DNA from: Nodosilinea sp. FACHB-131
GTDB lineage: Bacteria; Cyanobacteriota; Cyanobacteriia; Phormidesmidales; Phormidesmidaceae
DNA: 64,000 nt
Direction of reading: 5' to 3'
Assembly (NCBI RefSeq): GCF_014695395.1
Contig: NZ_JACJOF010000017.1
Coordinates: 62,001-126,000 of the forward strand
The notes beneath the pieces are model-generated. The model was not told the origin of the DNA, searched no databases, and saw only the letters and a program-made list of their open reading frames with translations. Made by a program: the position numbers and the translations under genes. Below, piece after piece: positions 63,877-64,000 of the stretch (the stretch's first letter is position 1; each line of letters starts with the position of its first letter).

Positions 63877-64000
63877 ATGAGTACTCGGATACCACCATCG
63901 ATCGAAACTGACGTTATTCGCGCATTACGCCAAGCAGGAGATGAAACCCTCTTGCGAGAAATACAACCTACTGCGATCGGCGGCGTAAGTGAAACACTTT
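63877..64000 (+). CDS. Hypothetical protein, 5' part only
   Basis: An ATG at 63877 opens a frame that runs off the window end, reading MSTRIPPSIETDVIRALRQA then GDETLLREIQPTAIGGVSET. Only 41 codons are visible, so no family can be given. There is no strong ribosome site. Confidence 0.4.
   Translation, partial: MSTRIPPSIETDVIRALRQAGDETLLREIQPTAIGGVSETL

Overview
The window is chromosomal DNA from a cyanobacterium, most likely a filamentous Leptolyngbya/Nodosilinea-type lineage. The HIP1 octamer GCGATCGC recurs throughout, inside and between genes. The gene content is typically cyanobacterial: NDH-1 subunit NdhH, cyanobacterial glutamate-cysteine ligase, families DUF6464, DUF3122 and DUF1802, a glycine-rich RRM protein, the cobalt pair CoaT/CoaR, and an ammonium transporter with an upstream NtcA-type site. 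No phage, plasmid, CRISPR array, rRNA or tRNA was found. Genus-level placement is inference.

Layout. 0.9-9.7 kb: trmL, gshA, rnhA, a hypothetical gene, dnaX (clamp-loader tau/gamma) carrying an intein, then a MIF-family tautomerase, a flavin reductase, a 1-Cys peroxiredoxin and a DUF6464 protein. 9.7-17.7 kb: a candidate small RNA, secreted and TPR proteins, leuD, an uncharacterised 538-residue protein and an orphan GvpF/L gene. 17.7-23.7 kb: amt, a frameshifted Uma2 gene, aspS, a HAD phosphatase, a DUF1802 gene and a 144-bp nested palindromic element. 23.7-28 kb: a three-gene minus-strand run of acyltransferase, P-loop ATPase and TPR protein. 28-37.8 kb: FHA protein, dprA, a kinase fusion, rplY, purA, adenosine deaminase-like, AraC regulator, ndhH. 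38-48.2 kb: rbp, thioredoxin, Uma2, then glgA and glgP flanking three genes matching the URC route of uracil catabolism (URC1-like, URC4-like, upp). 48.3-54 kb: bioY-lspA, arfB, and a group of small membrane or stress proteins with visible deletion scars and broken genes. 54.9-63 kb: a five-gene nickel/peptide-type ABC importer, then the divergent cobalt pair coaT/coaR with a MerR-type promoter between them. The window ends with a frameshifted GNAT gene and the start of a hypothetical gene.

The most notable object is the DnaX intein (4465-5754). Its splicing blocks at both ends are in the dnaX frame. Its middle is a low-complexity sequence in that frame, but in the -1 frame it encodes a complete 331-residue LAGLIDADG homing endonuclease with two Cys-rich modules at its N terminus. 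That gene starts inside the intein and stops just before intein block F. Both frames are open for about 1 kb. This looks like a self-contained homing gene nested in an alternative frame of a splicing-competent intein, placed inside the Walker B motif of an essential replication protein.
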